From Pseudomonas hefeiensis (lineage in GTDB: Bacteria; Pseudomonadota; Gammaproteobacteria; Pseudomonadales; Pseudomonadaceae), in contig NZ_CP117449.1 in assembly GCF_030687835.1 (NCBI RefSeq), positions 1,302,001 to 1,366,000 on the forward strand: a stretch of 64,000 bases of DNA, read 5' to 3'. A program made the position numbers and the translations under genes. A model generated the notes under the pieces. That model did not search any database and was not told where the DNA came from. It worked only from the letters and a program-made list of their open reading frames with translations. How positions within the stretch are numbered: position 1 is the first letter of the stretch; the number at the start of each line of letters is the position of its first letter. Shown piece by piece: positions 45,717 to 55,697 of the stretch.

Positions 45717-48700
45717 CACGGAACACGCTGAGTGACTTGCTCGAAAAACGCCGGACCGCCCTGATTGAATACAGCCTTGGGCACGTTGGTAAAAGTGGCG
45801 CGAATCCTCCCTACAACTTCCTGCGTACTCCGGCGGACCTGTTCGAACTGCTGCGCCTGGACCCTCTGGACAGTTACCCGGTGCAGAGCTCCTGGGTCGC
45901 CGAAGCGACCAGCTGCGCCCAGCAGTTCATCCACGCCGCCTACCGCAAACTGGAACCCGGCTATGCCGACACCGAGTTCGACAAGCGGGACCTGGCCACC
46001 TGGGAACTCTACAACAACTACCCGGATTGGTCGGCGCTGCAAATGATCGCGCTTTACCCGGAAAACTTCATCAACCCCTTCGTGCGGCAGCGCAAGACCA
46101 GCCTGTTCAAGACCCTTGAAAACAACCTCAACCAGGCGCGCCTGAACAACGATTCTGTTCAGATCGCTTTGCAGGAGTACCTGCAAACGTTCGAACAGAC
46201 CTGCAACCTGGACGTGCTCAGCAGCTACATGGACAGCGTCTCGCCGGCCCGGGCCGACTACTACTTTGTCGGTCGCCAGCGGGTGCCGCCTTACCAGTAC
46301 TTCTGGCGCAAGGCCAAGGTAGAGCTCTCCGACAGTTGCACCGCCATTAACCCGGCGGCCTGGAGTGAATGGCTGCCGGTGGATACGCCCACGGGCGTGA
46401 TGGTGATGGACATCCGGCCGGTGTTCTGGAGTGGGCGACTGTGCCTGGTGTGGGCCGAATGGCAGTACAAGGTCGAAAGTGAGGACGGGGACGAAGGGGG
46501 CGAGGATGAAGAAGGCGAGGACGAAGAGGGCGAAGAGGGCGAAGAGACCCGCGCAAGCCTGCCGCACCGGCTGGACATCAAAGTGGCGTTCATGGCCCAG
46601 AATGGCCGGTGGTCGGCGCCGCTGAGCCTGCACAGCAGCGTGCATGACGACGACCTTTCCCAAGGCGCCCGGTTGATTGCAACCGTGTGGGCCGACCCTT
46701 ACAACCCCAAGGGCAAACTGGGCGTTTTTTTGACCAACGACGAGGCTTCCCTCAAGGTGTTTGCGGTGCGCGATGTGCTGTTCCGCCCCGTGGCCTGGGA
46801 CGATGGTGGCTGGTTGGAGCAGGCGGCGCTCAAGCGTTTTGTCACGGCTGAGACGGTTCAACACCCGCTGATGAATCAGCCGGCCATGGTCACTGTCGTG
46901 GACAGGCCGGGCGCGATGGCACCCTACCTGAGTCTGCAGGCTGCGGTGTTTCGCGTCGATGGCTTCGATGAGCTGGTGGTCTGCGGCTACTGCCGGCCAA
47001 CGGGTTTGACCGGACTCCCTGTCCTCATGGACTTGAAGTTGGTCGGTCGCACCACCGACGATCCAGAGGAAGCCTCGGAGACTTTTCCCATTGCCGGTGG
47101 CTGGAGCACCCCATGGCGGGTTTATAGACGGGCGAGCGGTTCATGGCCGCAGCCGACCACTTTTACGTTGGGTGGCTCCTTGGGGCTGGGTGCCCAAAAG
47201 CAGTTTCAACTAACCATTATCAATGTGACGGATTTCCCCCCCGTCTCACTGCTCAAGAACAGCTTCGATGCGGCGCAGTTCCTCTCCCTCAACCAGGCCG
47301 AGCTCACCCTTAAATACGCCCGGCTGAATTCGCTGTTCGGCCCAGAGTTGGTCCAGCGTTCCAATATCTCCGTCGATGCGGTGCTGGATTGGGACACGCA
47401 GTTTCTGCCGGAGCCGCCCCCGGAATCGAAAACGATCAGTGAGCCCAACGGGGCCTTCGACGGTGCTAACGGTCTGTTTTTCTGGGAGCTGTTTTTCCAC
47501 CTGCCGCACCTGGTGGCCACACGCTTGCGCACCGAGGACCGCTTCCTGGACGCGCAGAACTGGTTGCATTACCTGTTCGACCCGCAAGCGCCGGCCGACC
47601 CCGACAACGGCCAGTACCCCAATCCAAAACCGGCGTATTGGCGCTGCCGCCCCTTGAGTAGCGCCGGCAACCTGGGCTGTGAAACCCAGGCGCCCACCGA
47701 CCCCGACGCCATCGGCTATTCGGCGCCCCGGCACTTCCAGATCCTGGTGTTCTCGGAGTACGTCAAGAATCTGATGGCCTGGGGAGACTGGTATTACCGC
47801 CAACTCACCCGTGACAGCCTGGTAGCGGCCAAGTTGTGTTACGTGCAGGCCGAATTCCTGATGGGCAAGGCACCGGCGGTGCGAACGGTCAACCGCTGGG
47901 AAACCGACACGGTGAATAGCCTGATGAGCAAAAGCACGTCGCGACCGGCCCTTGAACAATTTGAACAAAACCTCGCGTTCAGCCTGGCGGACTTTCCTGC
48001 CGCTGCCGAAGCGCCGCCGCTGCTGGGGCTGTTGGCCAACGAGCCCTTCAAGGCACCGATCAATGAACAGTTGCTCGCGCTGTACGATTTGCCTGGCCAG
48101 CGCCTGCATAACCTGCGCAACAACCTCACCCTGGACGGCAAGCCGTTGGACACGCCGCTGTTCAGCCCACCCACCGATCCCAACGCGTTGCTGCGCGACC
48201 TGGCGGCCGGTGGCGCCGGTGCGCCAAGACCCATGGGCGGGCGGTTGGTGGTGGGGGCTTTCCGCTGGCGCACGACGTTCGAGGTGGCATTGCGCGCCGT
48301 GCAGGCGCTCCAGGATCACGGCGCCCAGGTGCTGCGATTGCTCGAGCAACGCGATCAGGTCGAACAGCAGGAACTGCAGCAGAACCATTTGGTGGAGCTG
48401 GGCACCTACGCCCAGACTGTGCAGGAACAGAACATCACTCAGCTACAGGCGAGCAAAAGCGCGCTGGAGCAAAGCCGGGCGGTGGCAGAGGAGCGGGCAA
48501 GCGCTTATGAGCGTCTCTATGAGGAGAATGTGTCGAAGGTTGAGTACGAGGTCATGGAGAGCTTGCAGATTTCCAAAATCCTGGCGTTGACCTCGGCAAG
48601 CATCAAACCTGCGGGCGCCATGATTGCCTCGCTGCCCACTATTTTTGGTTTGGCCAACGGTGGGCATCGTCTCGACAAAACGGTCGACGCGGCTTGTTTC

Positions 48701-49861
48701 GGCCTGGATATTGCGTCGTCGGTGATGCAGATAGACGCGGACAAACAGGCCACCACCGAAAGTTACCGTCGCCGCCGCGAAGAATGGCTACTGCAGCGTA
48801 ATCAGGCACTGGCGGAGGTGCGTGCGCTCGATGCGCAAATCACCGCCCAGAGCCATGCGGTGAGTGCCGCTCAAACCACGCTGGATCAAACCCTGGTGGC
48901 CAACAACCAAGCCTTGACGGTGTACAACTTCATCAAAAAACGCGCAACCAACGCCGAGCTGTACGGCTGGCTGCTGGGCCAGTTCAAGGCGTTGCACTAC
49001 CAGGCCTACGATGCCGTCGTCAGTCTGTGCCTCAGCGCCCAGGCCTCGCTGAGTGCCGAAACCGGTGACTATGATTCGCAGATCCCCTTGCCCCAGGTCT
49101 GGCTGGACAACCGCCACGGTCTGACGGCTGGCGAACACCTGCGCGGGCATTTGCTGCGCATGGAACGCGAGTACCTGCAACGCTATGAACGGCGGTTGGA
49201 GCTGGTCAAGACGCTTTCCTTGCGTCAGTTGTTCGATGATGCGAGCGACCCGCAGACGGGCACCAACAGCAGTTGGGCCAGCGCACTGGATCAGTTGCGC
49301 AGCAAAGGAACGCTGGAGTTCAAACTCTCTCAATTGCTGTTCGACCGCGACCATCCGGGGCATTACTGTCGGCAAATCAGCTCGGTCGAGGTCGACCTGC
49401 CTGTGCTGATCGGGCCTTATGAACATGTACGTGCCACCTTGCTGCAGATCAGCAGCATGACGGCGATCAAGGCCTCCATTCCGGCGGTGGTGTACTTGCA
49501 TGATCCGGCGGGTAAAGTGGCGCCTTCCGATGTGCAGATCAACCTGCGCAGCGGCCAGCAGATCGCCTTGTCGATGGGGCTTGGCGACCACGGCATGGTG
49601 GCGATGAAATCCGATGACAGCATGCTCAATCCCTTTGAAAACACCGGGGTGGTTTCGCGCTGGCTGTTGAGCTTCCCAAGGCCGGAAAAGGAACCGCAGA
49701 AAAGTATGCTGCTGTCGTTGACGGACATCATCGTGCGCATCCGTTACATGGCCAGGGCCGGCGAGCCGCCGTTCGTGCGAGCCGTCGAAGATCAGATCAC
49801 CAAGACCGAAATCAAACTGTCCTCCTCTTCAACCGTCGAAGGAGCAGGCCGCCATGAATAA
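45713..49861 (+). CDS. TcA component, C-terminal half (TcaB-like, channel and TcB-binding)
   Basis: A 1382-residue protein. It begins with TcA shell sequence (ELLRLDPLDSYPVQSSW) and has a neuraminidase-like region at about 200-560. It is interrupted by a 28-residue run of Glu/Asp/Gly at about 257-284. A long helical segment at about 880-1060 corresponds to the translocation channel (EQQELQQNHLVELGTYAQTV; hydrophobic part ASIKPAGAMIASLPTIFGLA). The C-terminal domain binds TcB (SLRQLFDDASDPQTG; KLSQLLFDRDHPGHYCRQIS). The two halves together have 2585 residues, about the size of a one-piece TcdA. It overlaps both neighbours by 4 and 8 bases, so the three genes form a coupled operon. Confidence 0.9.
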   Translation: MTRNTLSDLLEKRRTALIEYSLGHVGKSGANPPYNFLRTPADLFELLRLDPLDSYPVQSSWVAEATSCAQQFIHAAYRKLEPGYADTEFDKRDLATWELYNNYPDWSALQMIALYPENFINPFVRQRKTSLFKTLENNLNQARLNNDSVQIALQEYLQTFEQTCNLDVLSSYMDSVSPARADYYFVGRQRVPPYQYFWRKAKVELSDSCTAINPAAWSEWLPVDTPTGVMVMDIRPVFWSGRLCLVWAEWQYKVESEDGDEGGEDEEGEDEEGEEGEETRASLPHRLDIKVAFMAQNGRWSAPLSLHSSVHDDDLSQGARLIATVWADPYNPKGKLGVFLTNDEASLKVFAVRDVLFRPVAWDDGGWLEQAALKRFVTAETVQHPLMNQPAMVTVVDRPGAMAPYLSLQAAVFRVDGFDELVVCGYCRPTGLTGLPVLMDLKLVGRTTDDPEEASETFPIAGGWSTPWRVYRRASGSWPQPTTFTLGGSLGLGAQKQFQLTIINVTDFPPVSLLKNSFDAAQFLSLNQAELTLKYARLNSLFGPELVQRSNISVDAVLDWDTQFLPEPPPESKTISEPNGAFDGANGLFFWELFFHLPHLVATRLRTEDRFLDAQNWLHYLFDPQAPADPDNGQYPNPKPAYWRCRPLSSAGNLGCETQAPTDPDAIGYSAPRHFQILVFSEYVKNLMAWGDWYYRQLTRDSLVAAKLCYVQAEFLMGKAPAVRTVNRWETDTVNSLMSKSTSRPALEQFEQNLAFSLADFPAAAEAPPLLGLLANEPFKAPINEQLLALYDLPGQRLHNLRNNLTLDGKPLDTPLFSPPTDPNALLRDLAAGGAGAPRPMGGRLVVGAFRWRTTFEVALRAVQALQDHGAQVLRLLEQRDQVEQQELQQNHLVELGTYAQTVQEQNITQLQASKSALEQSRAVAEERASAYERLYEENVSKVEYEVMESLQISKILALTSASIKPAGAMIASLPTIFGLANGGHRLDKTVDAACFGLDIASSVMQIDADKQATTESYRRRREEWLLQRNQALAEVRALDAQITAQSHAVSAAQTTLDQTLVANNQALTVYNFIKKRATNAELYGWLLGQFKALHYQAYDAVVSLCLSAQASLSAETGDYDSQIPLPQVWLDNRHGLTAGEHLRGHLLRMEREYLQRYERRLELVKTLSLRQLFDDASDPQTGTNSSWASALDQLRSKGTLEFKLSQLLFDRDHPGHYCRQISSVEVDLPVLIGPYEHVRATLLQISSMTAIKASIPAVVYLHDPAGKVAPSDVQINLRSGQQIALSMGLGDHGMVAMKSDDSMLNPFENTGVVSRWLLSFPRPEKEPQKSMLLSLTDIIVRIRYMARAGEPPFVRAVEDQITKTEIKLSSSSTVEGAGRHE

Positions 49862-52800
49862 GCCGATTATCCTGGCCAATGAAAATCTGGTGCTCAATGG
49901 CGACTTCGAAAACTGGATCGAACACTGGATACAGGGACCGATTCCGGGTGACTTGGCCATTGGGATGGAATGGTATGCCGAGGAAGACCAGTACATCCGT
50001 TTTCTGACCGCCGGCGATGGGGCTTCAGTCAGTCAAGCGCTGACGGCGCCCAAGGATCCGGGGGCTCAAGCTCGCTACGTCCTCACTTTCCTGTGCGAGA
50101 CGAGGCACACCGAACCGGGCAGGCTGGTCATTAGCAGCGATAAACAGCCGCAGGAGCAGGAAATCCCGCTGCCGCCGGGGGCAGCCCGGGATGCGCGGGA
50201 GGATCAGGCACGGCTGAGGGACGGTCAGCCGCTGGACTACATACCCATTCCCTACGACGTCCCGTTGGACCTGCCGTTCAATGCTCAAGACACCCTCACG
50301 GTGAGTATTTACAGCCCGCGAAACGCCCCGGATGACGATATCTCGTCCATCCGCATCACGCGCATCAACCTCCAGTTGCAGCTTGAGCCAGCGCTGATGC
50401 AAACGTTCAAGCTTGATGAGCAAACACGGCCGGCAACCGGGCCTTTATACGTGTGCCTGGGGGCCTCGGGTGACCTGGCTCATCAACTGGAGTTTGTTCC
50501 CGATCCGGGCAATGCCTGGGCCGGCACCCAAGCCGCGTTGATCAGCGATGACAACCCCCAGGGCGCGGTGATGGCGACCCCGGCCTGGGGCGTGGATCGC
50601 CCGTTGGATTCGACCTGGACCCTGGACTGCCCGGCAATCGGTGAAGACGGGCCGTATCCGTTCACCATGGACCTGGTCAACCAGTACGCCGCCGAGGTCT
50701 ATCCGGTGCCGGTGTCGCTGGGTCATCATCGGTTGGCTTTTCGTGGGGTGCTTGAGGCAGCGTATTACCCGGTGCTGGAATACGACCAAAGTGTGCGCGT
50801 GGGGGTGCAGGTCAGTTCTTATTACACCGGGCAACCCTTGAGCGACCGAACCGTGAACTGGACATCCACGACCGGAAAGGTCACCAGCGTTGCCGTCAGC
50901 CGAACTGACGGCTGGGCCTACTTTGATTTTCAGCCGACGCAGGCCGGTGATGTCGAGATCCAGGCGTCGGTCGAGAGCCTGTACTACGCCTCTGGCATGT
51001 TGACTCAAACCCTGACGGTGCGGGTGCTGGCGACGGATCCGTGGCAGGACGTGCTGGCGGTAGTCGAGGGCGTTGAGTCGCCTTGGGAGGAAAAAACCGG
51101 TTACCCCAACCGCGGCTCGGATTATCCCCTGGACTTGATACTGTCCGTCGCCAGTCCCTTGCAGGGGACGCAGCTGTCGTTGCACTGGAGCGGTGATTCC
51201 CATGAGCAACTGGGGGTTGTCGTCAGTCCGGCCCTTGAAGCGGGGGTGCCGGTCACCGGTACCGAGCTGGCCTGGACCCTGACCAGCGAAGATCGCTATG
51301 ACGGTCGGTTCGAGTTGCAACTGGCCTGCTCGAAGCTGTTGTTGCCCTCGCCGAAAAAAGCCATGTCGCTGGCGCGCAATCTGGTTCGGGTGGGCGAAGT
51401 CCGAGAGGCCAACAAATTTCCCGTGGTGGACGAAAATGAAAGCGTGCTGTTGCGGGTGCAGGTGGTGCATTTCGTGGCCAGCGGCGACGGCGATCCTGTC
51501 ATCAATGCCCAGGTCGAATGGAAGGTCGGCGACGAGACGATTTCCACCGTCACCACCGGCGCCGGCGGTTGGGCCAGTGTGTCGTACACGCCGCAGAGCG
51601 CGGGGGACAAGGTGGTCATCGCCAGCATCAAGGCCCACGCGCAAGCCGTTGCGGTGGAGCAGCCTTTTGATGTGACGGCGATTGCGACCAGCCCTTGGAA
51701 AAGCGAAGTCAGTATTCTGCTCGATGGCGAGGAGGTCGAGCGCAATACGCTCGGTGTGCTCTGTCGGCGCGGGCAGACCCACACACTGAAAGTCGTGCCC
51801 AACGCCGGCAGCCTGTGGATCGATAAAAACATCAGTTTGCATTGGCGAGGGGCCGCGCCGGATATTGGGCTGGTGCCCAGTGACCTTGGCACGCCCAAGC
51901 GGTTGGAAGCGGCTGGCGCCCAATGGACGCTCGCCTCACAGGTCAATACCAGTACCAGCAGCCTGTTTGAGCTGGAGTTGCGCCTTGAGAGCGTTTCAGT
52001 CGTTCGCGAGCTGACCGGGCGATTGGTGTCCGAGGACCTGGCGGAAGAAGTCAGCCTGCGGCTCGACCAGATAGCCGCCGCACTGGACGCCCAGGCGCTT
52101 TATCCGTGCCTGGGCGCGCTTCACCGGTTTAGCGTTTTGCCCAATGCGCTGAGCCCGCTGGTGGGGTTGGAGTCAACGCTGGCATGGTCCGGGACATCCG
52201 CCGACGAATTGGCGGCAACGGTTCGCCCGGCGTTGAATCTTGCGCAACCGATCAACGACGGCGGCGCGATCTGGACGCTGGACTTTACCGCCAGTGAGCA
52301 ACCGGGCGAGTTTGCCCTGGCGTGGGCAGTGCCTGCGCTGGACTTCGTCGCCAGCGCCAAGCCGATGACGCTGGCGCATAACAAAGTCAGGATCCAGGGC
52401 TGGCGCGAATCGCCGGTCGACCCGGTGGTCGGACAGGATCCTGCGTGGCTGTGGGTCCAGGTGGTTTCCCACTTTACCGGGCGTGCCGTGGATCAGGTTC
52501 CGGTGACCTGGACAGCGGGCAGTTCAAACGCGCAGCCCACCGACGCCGAAGGCTGGTCCGGTTTTGCCGTGGCGCCGGCCGCCGCCGGCACCCAGGCGGC
52601 GAAGGCCTCGGTGAGCAGTCGTTACGACGGCTACGAAGAGGAACGCCTCTTTGAAGTCACGGCGTTGGCAAGTGATCCCTGGGAGGGGCTAACGGTCAGG
52701 TTCGATGGCGCAGCGGCGCAACCCTGGGGCGAAAAAACTTACTTCCCACGTCGCAAGGGCGAACATCTGTTCGAGCTGATGGCCCCTGAGAACAGTCCTC

Positions 52801-54320
52801 TGTTTGAGCGTGAGCTGACGCTTGGCATGACCGGAACCGGGCCAAGCGAACTGGGCATCAGCTTTTTGCCTGACCCCCTGGGAATGCCTCGCGAGTTTCC
52901 CAGCGAGGGCTTGCGTTTCACGCTCAGGGCCGGCGATCTGAAGGACGGGGGCTTTGCTTTGCGCCTGGCGTCCCAGCGTCTGGCCAGCCTTTCCCCGGCG
53001 AACGCGATGTCGTTGGGCGACGGCGAGCAAGTGCTGGAGATCCGCTGGGACAGCGGCGTTCACCAGACACTGGACTGGGAGCAGGAACTGGTTGAACAGG
53101 TCACCGTGGTCTCCTCCATCAGCGGCAAGCCGATTGCCGGGGTGACTGTGACCTGGCGCGGTGATGACCTGGGGGAAGTGACCACCGTGACCGATTATTA
53201 CGGGGTGGCGCGCGTGCGCTATGTGCCCACCACGCCCGGCGCCGCGCAGTTGACTGCGACGGTGGGGGAAGGGCAGTACGCGTCATCGGTGGTGCTGTCG
53301 TACTTTTTGCACGAGCCCCGGGAAATCCAGTCGCTCACCAGCGACAAACCCAATGGTCATATCGGCGAGCTGGTTTCAGCGGTGGTGACCGTGGTGTCGG
53401 CCATGACTGGCGAGCCTTTAGAGGACGTCGAGGTGCGATGGGAGTACCCCCACATCACCCTTGATCCGAGTAGAACAAATACCGACGGGCAAGCCTCGGT
53501 GCAGTTCAGTCTGCCCGGAGTCAGGAAGGGGGTTCTATACGCTATTGTCATGGGGGGGTATGCGGGCTGGGAGGTGGCAGCTCTTAGCTTTGAACTGGTG
53601 CCCGATGACATGACATGGTTGCAGGCGTTCAGACCTTACGTTAATGGCAAATCCGTAGAGTGGTCTGAAGTCAGGTTGAATGTATTCGCTGGACAGATTT
53701 GCACGTTGAAGTTGGATTATGCGCGCAGTTGGCTAATTGGCGAGCCGGATGCCCAGATCCGTCTGCAATTCAAGCCGGGCGACGAGGTGCAGGGTCTGGT
53801 TTTCGATCCGCCGTTGGGGCAATTGGTTGCGATGGAGCCGGGCAGTACTTCCTTGAGTTGGACTATTTTTACCGACCAGGCGCAAAACAGGCCTTTTGTT
53901 CTGGAATTCGATATTCCCTTGATAACCGAAATGCCACCGTCGCCCCCTTTGCCAGGGATCACTCGCGATGAAGATAGCTGGCTGGAGGAGTTCACCTTCT
54001 ACCTGAACGGTCAGGAATTCGATCTGGCCCATAGAAGGCTCAGCCTGAAAGATGGAACCAATAACACCTGGGAGTTGCGAGTCAAGGAAGGTAGCGCCCT
54101 GATAAACGCCACGAGTGTCGCTTTGTGGATGTCGGGCGGAGAAGCGCTTCAGTTGGTTTTCGATCCGCCGTTGTTTCAACCACAGCCCGTGACTACAGCC
54201 CCCTTGAGTTGGTCTATCCTGACCAAAGCATCACATTGGGGTTCTTTCACGTTGGAGTTAAGAAGTCCGGACCTGCCCACGCGGTCAATCGACGCCGAGG
54301 TGAATGTTCATGGGACCTGA
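49854..54320 (+). CDS. giant Ig-array protein co-translated with TcA
   Basis: A 1488-residue protein not seen among the standard Tc components. Residues about 1-180 look like a carbohydrate-binding jelly roll (NLVLNGDFENWIEHW opening, as in CBM4/9-type modules). After that, two domain types alternate. Five Big_1-type Ig domains are recognisable (VGVQVSSYYTGQPLSDRTVN; LWVQVVSHFTGRAVDQVPVT; EQVTVVSSISGKPIAGVTVT and others). Seven copies of a domain of about 110 residues that I do not recognise share W-x-x-x-L-x-F/V-D-G openings, an L-x-W-x-G core and a W-x-L strand. There is no signal peptide or anchor. Its start lies inside the TcA-C gene (8-base overlap), so its level is tied to the toxin. 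A receptor-binding or carrier role is possible. Confidence 0.8.
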   Translation: MNKPIILANENLVLNGDFENWIEHWIQGPIPGDLAIGMEWYAEEDQYIRFLTAGDGASVSQALTAPKDPGAQARYVLTFLCETRHTEPGRLVISSDKQPQEQEIPLPPGAARDAREDQARLRDGQPLDYIPIPYDVPLDLPFNAQDTLTVSIYSPRNAPDDDISSIRITRINLQLQLEPALMQTFKLDEQTRPATGPLYVCLGASGDLAHQLEFVPDPGNAWAGTQAALISDDNPQGAVMATPAWGVDRPLDSTWTLDCPAIGEDGPYPFTMDLVNQYAAEVYPVPVSLGHHRLAFRGVLEAAYYPVLEYDQSVRVGVQVSSYYTGQPLSDRTVNWTSTTGKVTSVAVSRTDGWAYFDFQPTQAGDVEIQASVESLYYASGMLTQTLTVRVLATDPWQDVLAVVEGVESPWEEKTGYPNRGSDYPLDLILSVASPLQGTQLSLHWSGDSHEQLGVVVSPALEAGVPVTGTELAWTLTSEDRYDGRFELQLACSKLLLPSPKKAMSLARNLVRVGEVREANKFPVVDENESVLLRVQVVHFVASGDGDPVINAQVEWKVGDETISTVTTGAGGWASVSYTPQSAGDKVVIASIKAHAQAVAVEQPFDVTAIATSPWKSEVSILLDGEEVERNTLGVLCRRGQTHTLKVVPNAGSLWIDKNISLHWRGAAPDIGLVPSDLGTPKRLEAAGAQWTLASQVNTSTSSLFELELRLESVSVVRELTGRLVSEDLAEEVSLRLDQIAAALDAQALYPCLGALHRFSVLPNALSPLVGLESTLAWSGTSADELAATVRPALNLAQPINDGGAIWTLDFTASEQPGEFALAWAVPALDFVASAKPMTLAHNKVRIQGWRESPVDPVVGQDPAWLWVQVVSHFTGRAVDQVPVTWTAGSSNAQPTDAEGWSGFAVAPAAAGTQAAKASVSSRYDGYEEERLFEVTALASDPWEGLTVRFDGAAAQPWGEKTYFPRRKGEHLFELMAPENSPLFERELTLGMTGTGPSELGISFLPDPLGMPREFPSEGLRFTLRAGDLKDGGFALRLASQRLASLSPANAMSLGDGEQVLEIRWDSGVHQTLDWEQELVEQVTVVSSISGKPIAGVTVTWRGDDLGEVTTVTDYYGVARVRYVPTTPGAAQLTATVGEGQYASSVVLSYFLHEPREIQSLTSDKPNGHIGELVSAVVTVVSAMTGEPLEDVEVRWEYPHITLDPSRTNTDGQASVQFSLPGVRKGVLYAIVMGGYAGWEVAALSFELVPDDMTWLQAFRPYVNGKSVEWSEVRLNVFAGQICTLKLDYARSWLIGEPDAQIRLQFKPGDEVQGLVFDPPLGQLVAMEPGSTSLSWTIFTDQAQNRPFVLEFDIPLITEMPPSPPLPGITRDEDSWLEEFTFYLNGQEFDLAHRRLSLKDGTNNTWELRVKEGSALINATSVALWMSGGEALQLVFDPPLFQPQPVTTAPLSWSILTKASHWGSFTLELRSPDLPTRSIDAEVNVHGT

Positions 54321-54329
54321 CAACATCGG

Positions 54330-55661
54330 CTATAAATCCCCCGCCTTCTTCCATCCCAAATACAACGTCACCAACTCGGCCCCCAACTCCCGGGGCCGGG
54401 CTTGCAGTACCGCCACCCCATGGGCGCTCAAGCGCTCATGCAGTTCGGCCCGGGCGTTCAAGTAATCCACTGTTGCGCAATAGCTCAGGGCTTCGGGCAG
54501 GGTTTGCACCGGTGTCTGGCGTATGCGGTCGAGTGCCTCTTCCCGCAGGCTCGCCACCAAAACCCGGTGCTGTTGGCCCAGGCGTTTGATGGCGACCAGC
54601 AGCTCTTCATCGTCTTCATCGCGAAGGTTGGTCACCAGCACCACCAGGGCCCGGCGTTTTTGCCGGGTCAGCAGTTGGGTGACGGCGGCCTGGTAGTCGG
54701 CCGGGCGCTGGCTGCTGTCGAGGTCGTAGACGGTGTTGAGCAACACGTTCAGTTGACCGGTGCCTTTGACCGGTGCCAGGTAGCGCGGCAGTTCGCTGGC
54801 GAAGGTGCTCAGGCCCACGGCGTCGCCTTGGCGTAGCGCGGTGTAGCTGAGCAACAGGCAAGCATTGAGGGCGTGGTCGAAGTGCGCCAGCTCGCCGTCC
54901 TGGCTGCGCATGCGTCGGCCGCAGTCGAGCAGGAAGATGATCTGCTGGTCGCGCTCGTCTTCGTATTCCCGGGCAATCGGTGTGCGATGGCGAGCGGTGG
55001 CTTTCCAGTCGATCTGACGCAGGCTGTCGCCTTCGCGAAATTCGCGCAGTTGATGAAACTCCTGCCCCTGGCCCCGTCGTTGGCGCTGGCGGATACCCAG
55101 TTGGCTGAGCCAGTTGTCCACCGCCAGCAGTTGGCCGTCGTAGAGCCTGGCGAAGTCCGGGTAGACGCGGGTGTGGTCGACTGCGTCCAGCAGTCGTTTG
55201 CCGACCCACAGACCCAGTGGGCTGGGCAGGCTGATTTCGCAGTGTTCAAAGCTGAAGTGACCGCGCTTGAGCGGGCGCAGGCGGTAGCCAGTCTGGCTGT
55301 GTTGACCGGGTTGCAGCTCGACCGACAAGGGGAGATTTTCGAAGTCCAGGCCGTCGGGAACATGATCGAAAACCTCAATGTTCAGCGGCTGCGCAAAGTC
55401 ATGGCTGATCTGTAGCCGCACTTCGCTCCAGCGACTCAATGCCAGGCTGCCGGGCATCTGCCGTTGCACCCGGGGCGAGGGCAAGCGCTTGAGGCGCACG
55501 GCGTCGAGTATCGCCAGGGCCAGCAGGGCCAGCAGCAGCCCCCAGTGGATCGACAGCAACATCGATGGAACCGCAACGCCCAGCGCCCGCAACGCGCCCA
55601 GCACGATGCCGACGGCCAGCAGAATGGCAAGCCAGGTCAGCAGCAGGCGCGAGGGTTTCAT
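54330..55661 (-). CDS. DUF58 domain membrane protein of the MoxR operon
   Basis: A 443-residue protein. Two hydrophobic helices (residues about 8-25 and 32-50) are followed by a beta-rich region and a DUF58/von Willebrand A-like domain (LREFREGDSLRQIDWKATAR, IIFLLDCGRRM). DUF58 proteins work with MoxR ATPases, which are thought to act as chaperones for metal-dependent or membrane complexes. The frame runs upstream to 56036 through a REP element; the start at 55661 (MKPSRLLLTW) has an AAAGGAG site and is the real one. It converges with the Ig-array gene with only nine bases between the stop codons and no terminator visible. Confidence 0.9.
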   Translation of the reverse strand: MKPSRLLLTWLAILLAVGIVLGALRALGVAVPSMLLSIHWGLLLALLALAILDAVRLKRLPSPRVQRQMPGSLALSRWSEVRLQISHDFAQPLNIEVFDHVPDGLDFENLPLSVELQPGQHSQTGYRLRPLKRGHFSFEHCEISLPSPLGLWVGKRLLDAVDHTRVYPDFARLYDGQLLAVDNWLSQLGIRQRQRRGQGQEFHQLREFREGDSLRQIDWKATARHRTPIAREYEDERDQQIIFLLDCGRRMRSQDGELAHFDHALNACLLLSYTALRQGDAVGLSTFASELPRYLAPVKGTGQLNVLLNTVYDLDSSQRPADYQAAVTQLLTRQKRRALVVLVTNLRDEDDEELLVAIKRLGQQHRVLVASLREEALDRIRQTPVQTLPEALSYCATVDYLNARAELHERLSAHGVAVLQARPRELGAELVTLYLGWKKAGDL

Positions 55662-55697
55662 TGACGCATCTCCTTTGGGAGAAATGCGGCGCGAGTT

